The translations under genes were made by a program, and so were the position numbers. From Plazaster borealis (lineage: Eukaryota; Echinodermata; Asteroidea; Forcipulatida; Labidiasteridae), in contig CM037462.1 of assembly GCA_021014325.1 (NCBI GenBank), positions 18,496,135 to 18,560,134 on the forward strand: a stretch of 64,000 nt of DNA, written 5' to 3'. The notes under the pieces were generated by a model, which worked only from the letters and a program-made list of their open reading frames with translations, had not been told where the DNA came from and made no database searches. Of the stretch, positions 32,561 through 44,964 are shown piece after piece. Within the stretch, counting starts at the first letter, position 1, and every line of letters starts with the position of its first letter.

Positions 32561-35517
32561 GTTAACAACAGCAAGTTGACAAACTCCTTTCAGATTCCTT
32601 TAAACTTCAAGCTCGAATTAACCCCTTGCGTGTTTGAAATTTAAGTGGCGAACAAATAACTAAAACGGGGCCAAGTTCGTTGGCAAGTGGTGCGCGCACG
32701 AAATGCCGCTCGCTCCGATGAAGCGCCCGCTCTGTTGTGAAAGAGGAGAGAGACAGCGAATGTCGCCTTGGACGAATCAAGGGACATTTTTCTTTCGGTG
32801 CGAAAACAGGTAACCTACCTTCTTTTGAAGGCACAGGTCTTTAAGTTAACCCATAATCTGGGTCGGTACAAGATTAAAAAGCAAGCTGATGACAGAAATC
32901 TTTGAGGTGTAAGAAATAGAAAAACACATATCCAGGTCAGCGGAGAAGTCAAGGGGAGAGATAATGTGTTGCAAAAAAAGTGGGGCTTTGGACGGACTTA
33001 ATAAAGCTGTCTGTTGAAACCGAAATCTAACCAGGAATTGTGGCGACCTTAAATGCGACTGTTCTGTAAGAGAAATGCTATGGTATCCGTGAGTTTCGAC
33101 CTCAATAGCTTTTAGGATGTCGTGCAAACTCGGCGCTGTCTATTCAGCAAGTTTAGTCACGTGGCGTAAAGCATTGCAGAGCGTTATTTTCTAAACCTTG
33201 AATGAACAGAGATGCACACTAAGACGGGTGATGACAATATACAATATTTGGATGATCTGTTTTCAGGGTTTCCTTCGTGTTTTTGTCCAGTTCCAAACAA
33301 AAACATAAAATTTAAATAATCCTTAGCTGTGAAATAGGTCCAACTTCATACCAGAATGTTTACAGGGAAAACGCAGATTCCTGGGTAATAGGGTATGGGA
33401 TAGGGATATACACACATATTTATTTTTTATTTTTGCTGATTCACTGAATATTGTGTAGTGTCTTATTTCCTTCCTTTTGACAAATAACGACTCTTATAAA
33501 GACCAAAGGTGCCAACCAATTTAACCCTCAGCCTCAGTGTTGAGTTGATCAAATTTGGGTGAAACCACGTAGATTGTGTATGTTGGGGGTGTCTACCCGT
33601 TGAAACCAAGGATTTTTATTAACCAAAGCGATCCGGATGTTCTGACAGAGTGAGGACGTTCTCGTTTCACTTCAACGCCCAAAATGGGGAAAAATGAGAG
33701 AAAACAAAGAGAAATCCTCGATTTACGGTGTACATAATGTGGGTAGATACATTCAAACCGGGTACTTAAAAAGAAGAAGAGGACAATAGGGTTCCCACTT
33801 TGATAAAGGACCCAGTTCAAAAGTGGGTACAAAACCAAAGGGAGCTGTTGCCAAAAAGTTGGAGTACAGACAGAAGAGGGACAATAGTAGGTCCCTGATT
33901 GCAGGTGTTTACTTGTGTGTGTGTTTGAGTTTGTAGTGACGTTGAAACTAAGGACTTATAACAAAAGGGACAATAGGTTAATGATTGCTATCACAAAGGA
34001 AAACAATAAGGTCCATGTTTGTCAGGACAAAGAGTTGAATAAAGGGGGGTCCACGATTGGGGGTCATTACACACTTGCGTTTGTGTGTCAGGGGTGTCAA
34101 CTTTAAGAAACAAATATGTAGTATTTTGTCATCAATGGACCTGCGTAACGGCGAATGGTGTCATTTTGGTGTTGTTGTTTGTTTGTTTGTTGTTGTTGTT
34201 GTTGTTCACATTTTCACATTTCTACCAGTGTAACCAAACTGAGGCTAAGGGTAAAATAGGCTGGCACTTTTGATCATTATAAAAGTCGGCATTTGTCATT
34301 GCTGTTGCGAGTCAGGAAACACGACAAACACGGTGACGTCATGATAAAAAAGCCCAATGATTTCATTACCTTCTCCAAAAGCCCTGGCTCTGGCCTTTTA
34401 AAGCTTGTTTTATCAGCACGTCACCACCACGCAACGTGCAGGACTTTGATGAATGCAGTGACGTCTTGTTGAACCAAACGGCATAATGATGATTCCCGCG
34501 AAAGCTTTCTATACTAGAAAACAAGACAGCAATATTTGACAAACTCTTCTGTTGCTGATAATAATCATGATTCTCTTATATAAAATTAAAAACATAGACA
34601 ACACCCCCATCAACAACAGGTACATTGAGAGATGACTTGATAGAGAAACACAAAAAACCGCAATTTCTTTTGTGAAAATTTGTTAATGTACGGTAGTCCG
34701 CAAAATATTTTGAACATGACTGAACAGTTTAGACAATTCCACACATAAGATCAAGGTTAACGTCCACCAATATTTTCTAGTCCAGTTCAGAACTAGGCCT
34801 ACCCGCACCAAACCACCCGGGTGCGGCCTTGAACGCATACACAGGGAGCGCCACGCGCTATTTGATTTTTATCTTAAAGAAGAGTGAACGGAAGAATACA
34901 GACACCATTATCCAGTTTGTCTACATTATGCCGAAGCGATTGGGACCCATTAAGCCCTACTAAAAATGACCAGTAATTTAATATTTGTCTTTTTTGAGAT
35001 CTGTGTCTAAGAAGACGGGAGCCCTTTGTCGGTGCGACGTTCAATGGGAAAGGCACTCTCGCTCACTTCGCCTGGGCACGTCAGCAGGTGGTACATCCGG
35101 GACATGTATTCCGCACAATTAAAAACTTTGATCTGCTTGGCCGGTTTTTTCCCCGCGCTTTTTTGTTGTGGATTTGTATACGGTGGTGCAACATTTGTTA
35201 AACTTGTCCGCTCTGCTGATGTCACAATGAGACATGGAGTACGGAGTCTGGTGGCGGAGGGGATGGAGGCTGCGTGGAGAATGGACAATCTGTAATTCTG
35301 TTTTTTAGACCGAAATTGTATCAGGAAGTATGGTCGCTTGACGATTTCATATCGCTCGTGTCTTGCGAAGTTTACACATTTTCATTTCAGTCGGTCGTAT
35401 TGTGTTCATATCAAAATGATTGTTTATATTATTATGTAATTGCCGAAACTCAAAGCTGATGTCACAGGAAGGTATTTTTTCCGGCCGGATAATTTGTGTT
35501 CACTTTGGAGAAGAGAT
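32561..35517. other. Unannotated stretch
   Basis: No gene recognised. A (TTG)n-like run lies at 34169-34206 and an H-family fragment at about 34215-34290 (CCAAACTGAGGCTAAGGG). At 33590-34110, repeated GGGACAATAG words and GTTGAAACCAAGGA/GTTGAAACTAAGGA hint at a very decayed tandem repeat. Short frames at 35007-35295 oppose each other. Confidence 0.4.
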
Positions 35518-35519
35518 TT

Positions 35520-36060
35520 TATAATAATAATAATGAATAATAATAATAATAGGCATTTGTAATGCGCCAAATCAACCTAATAAATAGATGTTCGTGGCGC
35601 CGAGATGCAGACAATGAAAACAAACACAGTACATATCCAGTGAAAAGAAAGCAAAACAACAATAAGGGAAAAACATACAATAAATAACAATGGATAACAA
35701 CAACACTATGAATTATAGAAATACATCTTGAAAAGGTGAGTTTTGAGAGCTAATTTTGAAAGTGTGGACATCGGAAATACTACGGATAAGCCTAAGGAAG
35801 CTCGTTCCGGGGAGAGTATCCAGCATGTGCCATTAAACGACCCCCATACGGTGTGAGTTTTAGGAACAACAAGTGAAAATGAATTGGAGGACCGAAGATT
35901 CTTAAAGGGATGACATTGAATGAACAAATTGGTATTGTACTCAGGGGCAGACCCTTGCAGGCAATGAAACACCAGCAAAAGTAACTTAAATACAAATTGT
36001 AGAAAGCATAGGGAGCCAATGGAGAGACTGTAATACTGGTATGATGTGACATTTTCCATT
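35520..36060 (-). pseudogene. Decayed LINE 3' end (CR1/L2-type), frameshifted
   Basis: Minus-strand remains of the post-RT tail. LLLVFHCLQGSAPEY, NLRSSNSFSLVVPKT and LSKLALKTHLF lie in one frame. The HIIPVLQSLHWLP segment at about 36012-36049 is in another frame, and a SPRNELP segment in a third. At least two frameshifts therefore separate blocks that are continuous in intact members. The 3' UTR contains TTGGCGCATTACAAATGCC and ends in (ATT)n at 35521-35550, the usual terminus of this group. The RT core is absent. Confidence 0.82.
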
Positions 36061-36161
36061 GTAACTCAACAAGCATTACACCGAGTACAGCAGGAATGCT
36101 TATTGTGCAAGAATTGAGATGTACCTCTATATTTCATTATGACCCAAACAATAAATAAACA

Positions 36162-36201
<40 letters not shown>

Positions 36202-36603
36202 TCGAAGTCTTATATAGCGCACGTATCTACCAAACAAGGTACTCAAGGCGCTTAGTATATACTTTTTAAACAGAAAGATGGGTTATTGAAGTTATGAATT
36301 ATGAGACCCAATTATGTAGCACCTTATAATGTTTTTTTTACAAGGTGCTATGGCGCATTCAGCAGCCACAACCAGGAACACCGGGGCGAACCCCTTCTCT
36401 TTTCGATAAGTGCACTGGGTTCTTTTACATGCGTTACACAACACATGGGACCAACGGCTTTACGTCCCATCCGAAGGACGAAGCAATGGTTAAGTGTCTT
36501 GCTTAAGGACACAAGTGTCACGGCTGGGGATTCGAACCCACACTCTGCTGATCAGAAACACCAGAGCTTGAATTCGGTGCTCTTAACCGCTCGGCCACGA
36601 CAC
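36162..36603 (-). mobile_element. Full-length tRNA-Leu-headed SINE with Deu-like body
   Basis: On the minus strand the head (36603-36515) folds like a type II tRNA: acceptor GTGTCGT with GTGACAC, A box GTGGCCGAGCGG, long variable arm, B box GGTTCGAATCC, and CAA in the anticodon loop, i.e. tRNA-Leu-like. The body has TTCGGATGGGACG, AAAGAACCCAGTGCAC, TCGAAAAGAGAAGGGG and CCCCGGTGTTCCTGG, which I recall as the conserved Deu-domain block of DeuSINEs. The tail has AAGCGCCTTGAGTACC and GCGCTATATAAGAC, then (ATT)n at 36162-36201, as in CR1/L2-type LINE tails. ACAAATA occurs beside both ends and may be a target duplication. Confidence 0.85.
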
Positions 36604-37115
36604 TTCCACAAATACAAAATGACAACATTGTTCACAAAAATCACCACAAGATACAAGTTGTTTCTTTCACCGAGCCTGACAAGATCCACATATCTCGTGA
36701 TAAGTATAAGGAAAGTAATCATTATCATCAGTCAGTCCATCGTACAAAGTTCCCTAAAAAAATTCTGTATCTGTGTGTTAGGTGCTTCCAATTTAAACCC
36801 GTTGCCCGATGTTTTTTGCCGGTGTACACCACAGACAGACGGCAGTGCGAAAAGACGTTGTCAAAGACGAAGTCATTAGCGGACTCTGAGGCCTGGCAGC
36901 TTTTCATCAAAATAGGGTCAGCTTTTCTACGGTTACACAGACACATCTTTCAAAGTTTTTTAACCAGGTCTATACGTGGCAGGAAGGGGAGAGGAAGAAA
37001 AAAAAGTCATCTGCGCTCTGATTTATTTGGCTAACAGGGGAAATATTACACGGTTGTGGACAGAGAAGACAAACATTGCAACAAACAGGGCGGGGGTGTT
37101 AGTGAAAAGAAACAA
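36604..37115. other. Unannotated stretch
   Basis: No feature recognised. Confidence 0.4.
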
Positions 37116-37124
37116 TTACTGAGA

Positions 37125-37660
37125 GTGTAAAGTTGTGTATTCCAGACTAAATGATAACACACGTATAACTATATGTTCCAACGTTATCATTCTGCCACAA
37201 ACTTTATATTCGTGTACTTTTTTTTTGCAATAGAGGAAGAGGATAGTGATGCTCATAATACTGATAAAACAATTTTGTAAACAGTTTTTTCTATTAAAAG
37301 GAGAAAAGGTCACATAAATAACTATGTTCCAATGTTTATTATTCTGCCACCTTTATTTTCATGTACTTTTTTTTGCAATAGAGGGAGTAGATACTGATGC
37401 TCATAATACTTACAAAACATTTTGTTTTTAATACAGATTATTCTCATATTATGTTACCATGTCGCATTGAAGAAAAACAAAGTTGTGTATTCCAGACCGA
37501 ATAATGGTAACATACAAATACTTATGTTTCAACTTAATCATTCTGCCACGAACTTTATTTCATATTCCTTATTTTTTTGCAATAGAGGGAGACTGATGCT
37601 CATAATACTTATAAAACATATTGTTTTTAATATAGATTTGTCTCATATCATGTAACAGAT
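37125..37660 (+). repeat. Three diverged tandem copies of a ~180-bp unit
   Basis: Units begin near 37130, 37310 and 37480. Shared words in order are AGTTGTGTATTCCAGAC (units one and three), ATTCTGCCAC, TTTTTTTTGCAATAGAGG and TGATGCTCATAATACT, then AAAACA.TTTTGTTTTTAATA. The copies differ by many substitutions and indels, so the triplication is old. Non-coding. Confidence 0.85.
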
Positions 37661-38342
37661 TTCGTAATACGATTATTTTCATATGCAATTATTCCCTACT
37701 TCCCTGCTGTTCATCGCCCTGTGCTAGAGACCTTTCAGGGCTATAGTTTTCAAAAGCTGGTTCTAATTTTTTCTTCCACACAAACCCTAAATCCGTCTCC
37801 CTGAAAGTCAAAATCTTTAATACTCACATAATATCCATCATTTCCCGATTGGATCTTCGCGACGATTGTCTCGATTTCAAATTTAGACTAATTTTCGTTT
37901 GGATTTTGTGATAATTGGATGAAATTTCTTTTGATATTAAAACAGGGGTAATTTATGGGAATAGAGCGTTACAAAAGATTAATCCTAATTGTATGAAATG
38001 GAGAGATGAAACGTTGATGGTTTCGGGAATGAGTTTTCCTGTGGCCAATTTGAGGTGATTTGTGGGCAGTTACGGTCGTAAAAAAATCTAGGATAACATA
38101 TTGCCCCGCGGAAATATATATACATTGTCTTGAAGTGTTTAAGGACCGTGGTCGATGCCACTTCAGGCAATTTTCTTGTCATTATTTCAAGAAGTGTTCC
38201 TTGGTTGATTTGTTTTTAAATGTTGGTTCGGAACTGCCACAATCATTGTCATATTATATTAACGAAGACAGCTCTAAATAGAAACAGAGTTCAACAACAC
38301 CAACAAATAAGAACCCCCGAATAATAGTGATTATTATACTGT
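37661..38342. other. Unannotated AT-rich stretch
   Basis: No feature recognised. Confidence 0.4.
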
Positions 38343-38740
38343 TTAAAGGGTCTGTAAACGTTTGGTAATGACTCTGAAAATTAATGGCAATACAAACTTA
38401 CTTGGTAAGAAGTCAGCAGCTTAATGCATTTTGAGAAACTTTTCACTTCGAAGTACTGCGGTTATGGGAAAAAATATCACCTTTATCCCAACAAATTTGA
38501 ATCTGAGAAGCGTTACTGCAGTAACGTTTCTCAGATAGTGTATTCCAATTGCAGATTATTCTTCCTGCATGCGTGGACATATAACTGCTCCAGATTTTTC
38601 AGATTATCTCAAAAACGCTACCAACGAAATGAAATTTTCACAAATTGGTTTTATGGTAAAGGCCTATATCTACAGCTATACAGGATTGAAACAAACAGTG
38701 GGTTCAAATTACCAAACGTATAGGCCTACAATCCCTTTAA
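38343..38740 (+). mobile_element. TTAA-B family MITE, copy 3
   Basis: Ends TTAAAGGGTCTGTAAACG and CAATCCCTTTAA. The central palindrome 38500-38537 has two mismatched pairs and centre CTGCAG. Landmarks intact. Confidence 0.92.
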
Positions 38741-41435
38741 AGACAGACTATATTCCTTAATACATAAGTTAGTTTTAATGTTTGACAAGTGGATGCCAAC
38801 TGGTTTACTTGCTGTCAATAGTGGAAAACTTAATGCAAATTTAACAAAATCACAATGTAACAACTTGACAGTAACGTTTCCTTTCAGCTACGGTGTTGGT
38901 TACCGTTTCAAACGAAAGAAATAACACTCTGATAGAACATTTAAAGGTTCACCTACTTTCAAATCAACCCAAGCAGTAAAACTGACATGGACATGGTCCA
39001 TCGGTGAGGGCTCACCGTTATCGTCTGGCCAACAACCTCCCCCCAAATCTACAGTCCCCAAAGGAGTCCAGCCTACCAGGGCGATACCCCCTTAAAGTTC
39101 CCAGTTCGCGCAAGTGACCGTGCAACCACAACTTCTGGTCGGAACCACGCGGCTGGTTTTCCACGCACGCCTTCGTCCAAACTGCGCAAAGACCCCCTTC
39201 GCCCTTGGGGCGTTTGGAGACGGAATTTGCGCATTATACGCCAAATTCTGTTTGGGTGATAGCATGAGTATATTTGAGATGTTTAGTGACGTGGGTCTAT
39301 TAAGCTTAGTGGGATTAAAGGGGATATATTCGGCGAATTACACATCCCAACGTCAAGATAAAGAAACAGAGTGGGGACTTGGGGGACTGGGAATTGCAGG
39401 CCATGTCATTCCCTTAACGAGGCCAATCAAAAACTCAGTCGGCAGGGCAAGATCTTAAATCCTAAATGATCTTAAAATAAAAAAAATAAAAAATTACCCA
39501 CCATTATTTTTTGTTATCGGCTCGCATGGTTCCAGACTATTTTTGAAAACATTACAACCAACTGAGTCACCGTGTGCCGCTACCTCATGAGCAAAAGATT
39601 TAAATCATTTTAATCATAAAAATTATGGTTTGAATACATTTACAAAAACACAAAAATTAACCTTTAAAAAAAAAAACCAAACCGACGTTTTAAGTCCATA
39701 ATTTATCAACAATTCAGAAAAGCTAGTCATTTGTATACCATTTTTTGTGTGTAATATTATGCTCAAGTAGCACACGACAAAACGTTTAGATGGTTGAAAG
39801 TGTTAACTATCAACCGAGCAAAACAATAGGTGATGGTTATTGAAGAACCACCCATTAAAGTGTTAAACCAGGTTAAAGTTAAACATCTACTTGAGATAAT
39901 ATTTTTTAACGGGGATGCCATTTAAACTTGTGTATAATTTATCATTTAAACGTAGTTTTGATAATTTAACATTTCTGAATTTTTCGTAATTATCGATACA
40001 AAAATAAGTCCCTAACCTCACGGTTTTGAAAAACTAGCTACACTTCTGCCGTTGACGGCGTGCGCCAGCATGTTATGATACTTTGACGTCAGTTGTGGGA
40101 GGTTCATATACCTCCATGTTGCAACAAAGCGGCTGTACAAATGACGTAACATGAGTGATGACGTAACAGGGCTTTTCGCGAATCTTTCTAAAAAGCACCA
40201 GAGAAGGGTATTCTAAATGATTGTTTTTTGTTACAATTAAAATCTGTTTACTTTCATTATTGTAAACGCAATTTCCTTTTTGATTGAACATATTTTAAAT
40301 GAACTTCAGCAAAGATTACTTGTTGCCGATGTCGTTCAAGCTGGACTTTAAGTACAGCCTGCACTCTTAGTGCAAATAAACACCTAAATTCAGTAACTAC
40401 CTCACACCTAAGATGATGAGAAACAAGACTTATCAAGGTTAAAAAAAATACAGAATAAAAGTATTCCGCAACAGCGTAAACTCATTACGCCTCTAAGATA
40501 TGGGGCGGCGTTTTTGTAAGCAGTAAAAAACAACCTCGGTAAGAATTTTGAGTGATGTTATTCCATTGAATTTCCATCGATTTCCCCCCTTTTTTGTGTG
40601 TGTAGCGATTGCTGTTCAGGGGGAGGATAGATTGAGCGGTGAAATTATTTTCGGGGAGAGAGCAGTTTAAATTTCTAGACGGCACCCGTTAAGGTTAGTT
40701 CCCGTTGTGTATCTACCTCTACCCGCCGAGCACAAACACATTAAGCCGACCGTAATCAGGTTACGCCGGGGGGAAGGATGCTCAGCAATGCGACTGCTCA
40801 ACAAAGTTGACTAACTTTTCCCAGTGTCTTGTCCAAATATTATTTAGGGGTCAGAGAGTGAATGAGTGGGGGGAATTTCCGGGGGATCAAAGTTTTCATC
40901 CGAAAGATTACAGGTGGTAAATATTGCTTAATACCCGACGCCGGTGAGGGGGTAACGAGGATGGGGGGGGGGACTTCGGGCGGCCATCTTGGGGGAGCTG
41001 TTGACATGATGCTTTCATTCAATTAATAAAAAAAAATATTATTCAATAACAGTTTACAAGCACCCGTTAGTCCTAAAGCGTGAGTCAATGAACTTCACGT
41101 TTATGCATGACGACCGAGGACTGTAAACTATAAGTTGGACTTCTGGGGACAGTTAAAAAAAACCTATGCACCTTGGATGAAAAAAAATCCAATTGCCATT
41201 GGGTCAGTGAGGTTCCTTTGTAGTATTTAACAATCTAAGGTCTCAATAGAATACTCAGCAGAAAATGATACTACAGGGAACCAGTGGAAGGTATACATGA
41301 TATTTTCTGCTCATGGCAAATTTTTGCGTTTAGCAGTAGCATCAGTTCGGAACTGACTTCAGGCATAGAGGAAGGACTACGGACTTCTCTATGCTCCAGG
41401 CTCAACGACGGCGCACGTGGGTCGTTAACTGCTTT
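38741..41435. other. Unannotated stretch
   Basis: No gene recognised. The open frame at 39114-39458 (about 114 codons) lacks motifs. The patch 38990-39240 is GC-richer. A-rich low complexity at 39477-39495. Confidence 0.4.
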
Positions 41436-41627
41436 AAGACCTCACCTCTATCATGCTGCCACCATCTTGGTCATGTTCCTTGTATCCAATACCAGCAATG
41501 AATAATAACATTAATTATACAGAAAGGAACCAGACTGTTCCTCCTTCCAGCCTCGGTTTGGTTACATTGATTTGAATGGGGGAAATCAACATGGCCGTAC
41601 CATGATAAAGGTCTATAATCCCTGGTC
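41436..41627. mobile_element. H-family short TIR element, copy 2
   Basis: Ends AGACCTCACCTCTATCATG (with a four-base insertion in the repeat) and CATGATAAAGGTCTATA. Interior CTGCCACCATCTTGGTCATG and CTTCCAGCCTCGGTTTGG match copy 1. Confidence 0.8.
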
Positions 41628-41964
41628 TAGAATTGGTTAATTGATTTTGAAGATGTACACTTTGATCAAGGACAAGTATGTCTCGCCGCATCAATATAAA
41701 AACCAATCTCACTGAATGAGAGGGTGGCCTTCGGTTTCCATCCAAACCGGACCTTCATGAAAGGCACAGACAAAAATGCATACATAGATACATCCATTAA
41801 ACAGGGAAGATGTACAATTCAAAGAAGTAAACGTTTATCCGTGGTTTGAAACGGCTAGCACGTGCCCTGTGGAGCAATTGTTGGGGGATATGGGCTCTCC
41901 TCGCCACCCCAAGAATCGCCCCCCCCCCGCCTCTCTCTCTCTCCTATAGACGAAGTAAGATCGG

Positions 41965-42070
41965 CGAACAGCCACACTGGTCGAGTTGTTAAGACGTCTG
42001 CAAGGGTCGTGGGTTCGAACCCCTTCATGTCGTGCTACGGTCCGGTGCATGATTCCTATTGCCTTGACGG
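41965..42070 (+). mobile_element. tRNA-derived SINE fragment
   Basis: A-box-like TGGTCGAGTTG at 41979-41989 and a clean B box GGTTCGAACCC at 42012-42022, 22 bp apart, which is shorter than in an intact tRNA. The following CATGATTCCTATTGCCTTGA is probably SINE body. No tail identified. Confidence 0.5.
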
Positions 42071-42346
42071 CAACTTCAATAAGATCGAATTCTAGTACAA
42101 TTTTCTCCAAGGTGAAGTATTTCTAACCACGAAAGGCACGTCTAGAAACTTGAATCAAAAAGCAAACACAAAGGTATATTTATCTTTGTTTTATGGACGA
42201 CTAGAATATTTCACTCGTTACCGACCTCTGGTTTAAACACACTATCAAACCGACCTGTAAAAAATCGTCGAATCAGGAGATCCCGATTTAAAAAATATAA
42301 AAGAATAAAACTTTATGCTCTGCCAGGGATTTCGTACAGCTTCATA

Positions 42347-42559
42347 TACTGCAAAAACTGTGGTGTTAAATTGACACCATGGGTGTTGTCACATATAAAT
42401 ACCGAAGAGAGAATCAAAAGTAACACCATGGTGTTAAAATAAGACAAATTTCTGCAAATACAATTACATTTGTGTTATTTTAACACCATGGGGTGTTAAT
42501 TTTGATTCTCTCTTTGGATATGTGACAACACCCATTAACACCCCAGTTTTTGCAGTGTA
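42347..42559. mobile_element. F-family palindromic MITE, copy 2
   Basis: Begins TACTGCAAAAACTGTGG and ends CCCCAGTTTTTGCAGTGTA. It contains the ACACCATGGGTGTT blocks and the paired GAGAGAATC / GATTCTCTC inner repeat. The terminal repeats are cleaner here than in copy 1. It abuts the K repeat. Confidence 0.88.
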
Positions 42560-42561
42560 CG

Positions 42562-42695
42562 TACTTATTTCAATTGCGGCAATCGAAATAAGCAATGGTT
42601 ATCTTGGGGGTATTTAAATGCTATCTTATGGACTTTGGAAGACATTTCAGATGGAAATATTTCTCTGGAAGATTGTTTCTAGTATGGACTTTAAT
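42562..42695 (+). repeat. K-family repeat, copy 2 (partial)
   Basis: Starts TACTTATTTCAATTGCGGCA with the family palindrome and continues TTTAAATGCTAT, GACTTTGGAAGACATTTCAG and TTTCTCTGGAAGATTG, then loses similarity. Confidence 0.6.
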
Positions 42696-43820
42696 AATCA
42701 ACGAAATTTTAGATTTGAAATATTTTTTTTACGAGAACTACAAATCCTATATTTTGCCTTTAAGCGTAAAAATCAACAACTTATTGTTTTTCAAATGATC
42801 ACAAAAATGCTACATATCTTTAAGCTGCACGGTAGACATGACTAAATCATAACCATACTGTTGACATTATGAATATGGTTTAAAAACAACCCCATAAAAA
42901 CAAGCTTGATTTTAACCGAGTTCGACCTTTCTAAGCCCAAGGCAATTTCCAAAGAACAAGAAAAAAAGAAAAAGAAACCAATAATAGATCCACTAAGAAA
43001 AAAAGTACATGTGTTGACTCCAACTCAAATGGCACATCCGGGTTGGTAAATTTTCTTTAAAAAGGTGCAAGTGTGCCCAGGTGATGAAAAGCGCGCGAAT
43101 TCGCTTTTAGGTTGAGTCACAAACGTCTGCTCGCAAAACCACACCTATCATTGCATAGCCGAGAGGGTTGTACACTGCCAAAAGATAATTCCCCACACCT
43201 GGGAACCCATGTAGAATGACCATGATTGTGTCATACTTCAATGAAGAGTAATTCCTGAGTTTGTTGTGACTTTATAATCTATCATTTATGCCCACATAGT
43301 GGGTTTTTTTCGGGTAGCAATCGGTGTCCCTTAAGTACGGGAGCCACAAATGTACGTGATTACCAGTGAAGGATTGTGACCGTGCTGGGGCGCGGGGAGC
43401 CACCTATCTCAGCACTGCATTCACCGTTGGCCCGGCTTGGTGCTTCCGTAGACAAACAACTGCTGATTGGAACTCAATTTTCATAAACTTGGGTAATGTG
43501 GAAACTTCCTTCCAAGCTTGTCTGAGATTGTGACATGCGCCCGAGGCTACATGCGTCATTTACTATAGGGGTGAGGAGGTGAACTGAAGGTGTAGATGAT
43601 GACGGGGGGAGGGGGTAGGAGGGTACAGCCGGGGTTAAAAGGGGGTACTTTACATGTGGGAGTTTATCCCCCTTTTCGTGTAAACTCCACCATTTGGGGC
43701 ATGTTGTATGCAATATGAACCAGAGCATACCAAGAAGGCCTCCGACTAATTTTGATAACACACTGCTTCTTACGTTCATTTGAATGGAGACAAAAAGATG
43801 TCCAGACCATGAACAAAATG
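42696..43820. other. Unannotated stretch
   Basis: No gene recognised. The minus-strand frame over 43474-43902 runs into the adjacent MITE and has no motif. Confidence 0.4.
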
Positions 43821-44194
43821 TTAAAGGCACTGAACACGTTTGGAAATTGTCAAAGACCAGTGTTCTCACTTGGTGTATCCCAGCATATGCATAAAATAAC
43901 AAGCCTGTGAAAATTTGGGCTCAATTGGTCATCGAAGTTGCAAGAAAATGATGAAAGAAAAAACACCCGTGTTGTACAAATTTGTGTGCTTTCAGATAGG
44001 AATAAAAACTTCTTGCAAGAAGTTTTTATTATTTTAGTGAGAAAATACCTCTTTCTCAAAAACTACGTTACTTCAGAGGGAGTCGTTTCCTACAATGTTT
44101 TATACTATCAACAGCTCTCCGTTGCTTGTTACCAAGTAAGTTTTTATGTTAATATTTGTTTTGAGTCATTACCAAACGTGTACAGTGCCTTTAA
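43821..44194 (+). mobile_element. TTAA-A family MITE, copy 5, perfect central palindrome
   Basis: Ends TTAAAGGCACTGAACACG and GTGTACAGTGCCTTTAA. Positions 44001-44030 are a perfect 30-bp palindrome with centre TTCTTGCAAGAA and AATAAAAAC flanks. The best-preserved member of the A family here. Confidence 0.95.
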
Positions 44195-44964
44195 GAAGGA
44201 TGACATGAGTAGAAAACACTGGGCTATTCTGACATCTTTGTTTCTCGTTTAAAAGTTCACTAAAATAATGCTAGTGACAGATAGAGACGTTGAGAGAAGG
44301 TAACGGATAGCAAATGTCAAAAGACAAAAGACAAAAGATTTAACCAGTATATAGAAGATTGTTACCAGACCGTTTATAACGAGATATCACGGCAGCCTGA
44401 AACAGTGCAACCCATTATTTAATGTAGAATTATACACATTGTGTATGAAATTTCAGCCGTCATAAACTAAATGTCCATCTCAAGACCAAACGAGTACCGT
44501 GAAGATGAGACTGTGAAGATGCTCGGGGGAAGTTCAACCCCACCCCGCCCCTTCACAGTCCGAACAATGTCCAAAGAAAAGAAGGATTGGTGACATTCTA
44601 AATGTAAAAATTAGATTGCCCCCCCCCCCTTCAACTGATAATAGAGGAATAAGAAAAGAAAGAGGGTATAGACCAAGGAGAAGCACGACGCACTGTTAAG
44701 GAGAACATTAAAAAGATAAAAGACGACTACGGTATATCTTTGAATGGATGAGTACCATTTATTGGTGTGGCAGCGATGAGCAGATATTAGAAGAGAGGGA
44801 TGTGCTGAAGAAGACGATGCGATGCTCTTAAGTATCTTTAGCCAAGAAGTATATTGATGAATGACCAAAATATGTAACAACACCAGATGAATGCTACCTT
44901 TTGAAATGCCAACCATGAACGAGAACAAGGGGGGAGGGGTTTAGGAAAGATGAGATAGCGCAAG
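44195..44964. other. Unannotated stretch
   Basis: No gene recognised. Purine-rich sequence toward the right may be the degenerate edge of the tandem array that follows. Confidence 0.4.

Noticed and set aside
33590..34110. Possible minisatellite around repeated GGGACAATAG words
   Set aside because: Spacing is irregular and similarity outside the word is too weak to define a unit by eye.
36515..36603. Possible functional tRNA-Leu gene
   Set aside because: It has a cloverleaf-like fold and Pol III boxes, but is continuous with a SINE body and an (ATT)n tail, has two wobble pairs at the acceptor base and a mismatch in the anticodon stem. Called a SINE head.
41979..42022. Possible tRNA gene on the plus strand
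   Set aside because: The A and B boxes are only 22 bp apart and no acceptor stem can be formed. Treated as a SINE fragment.
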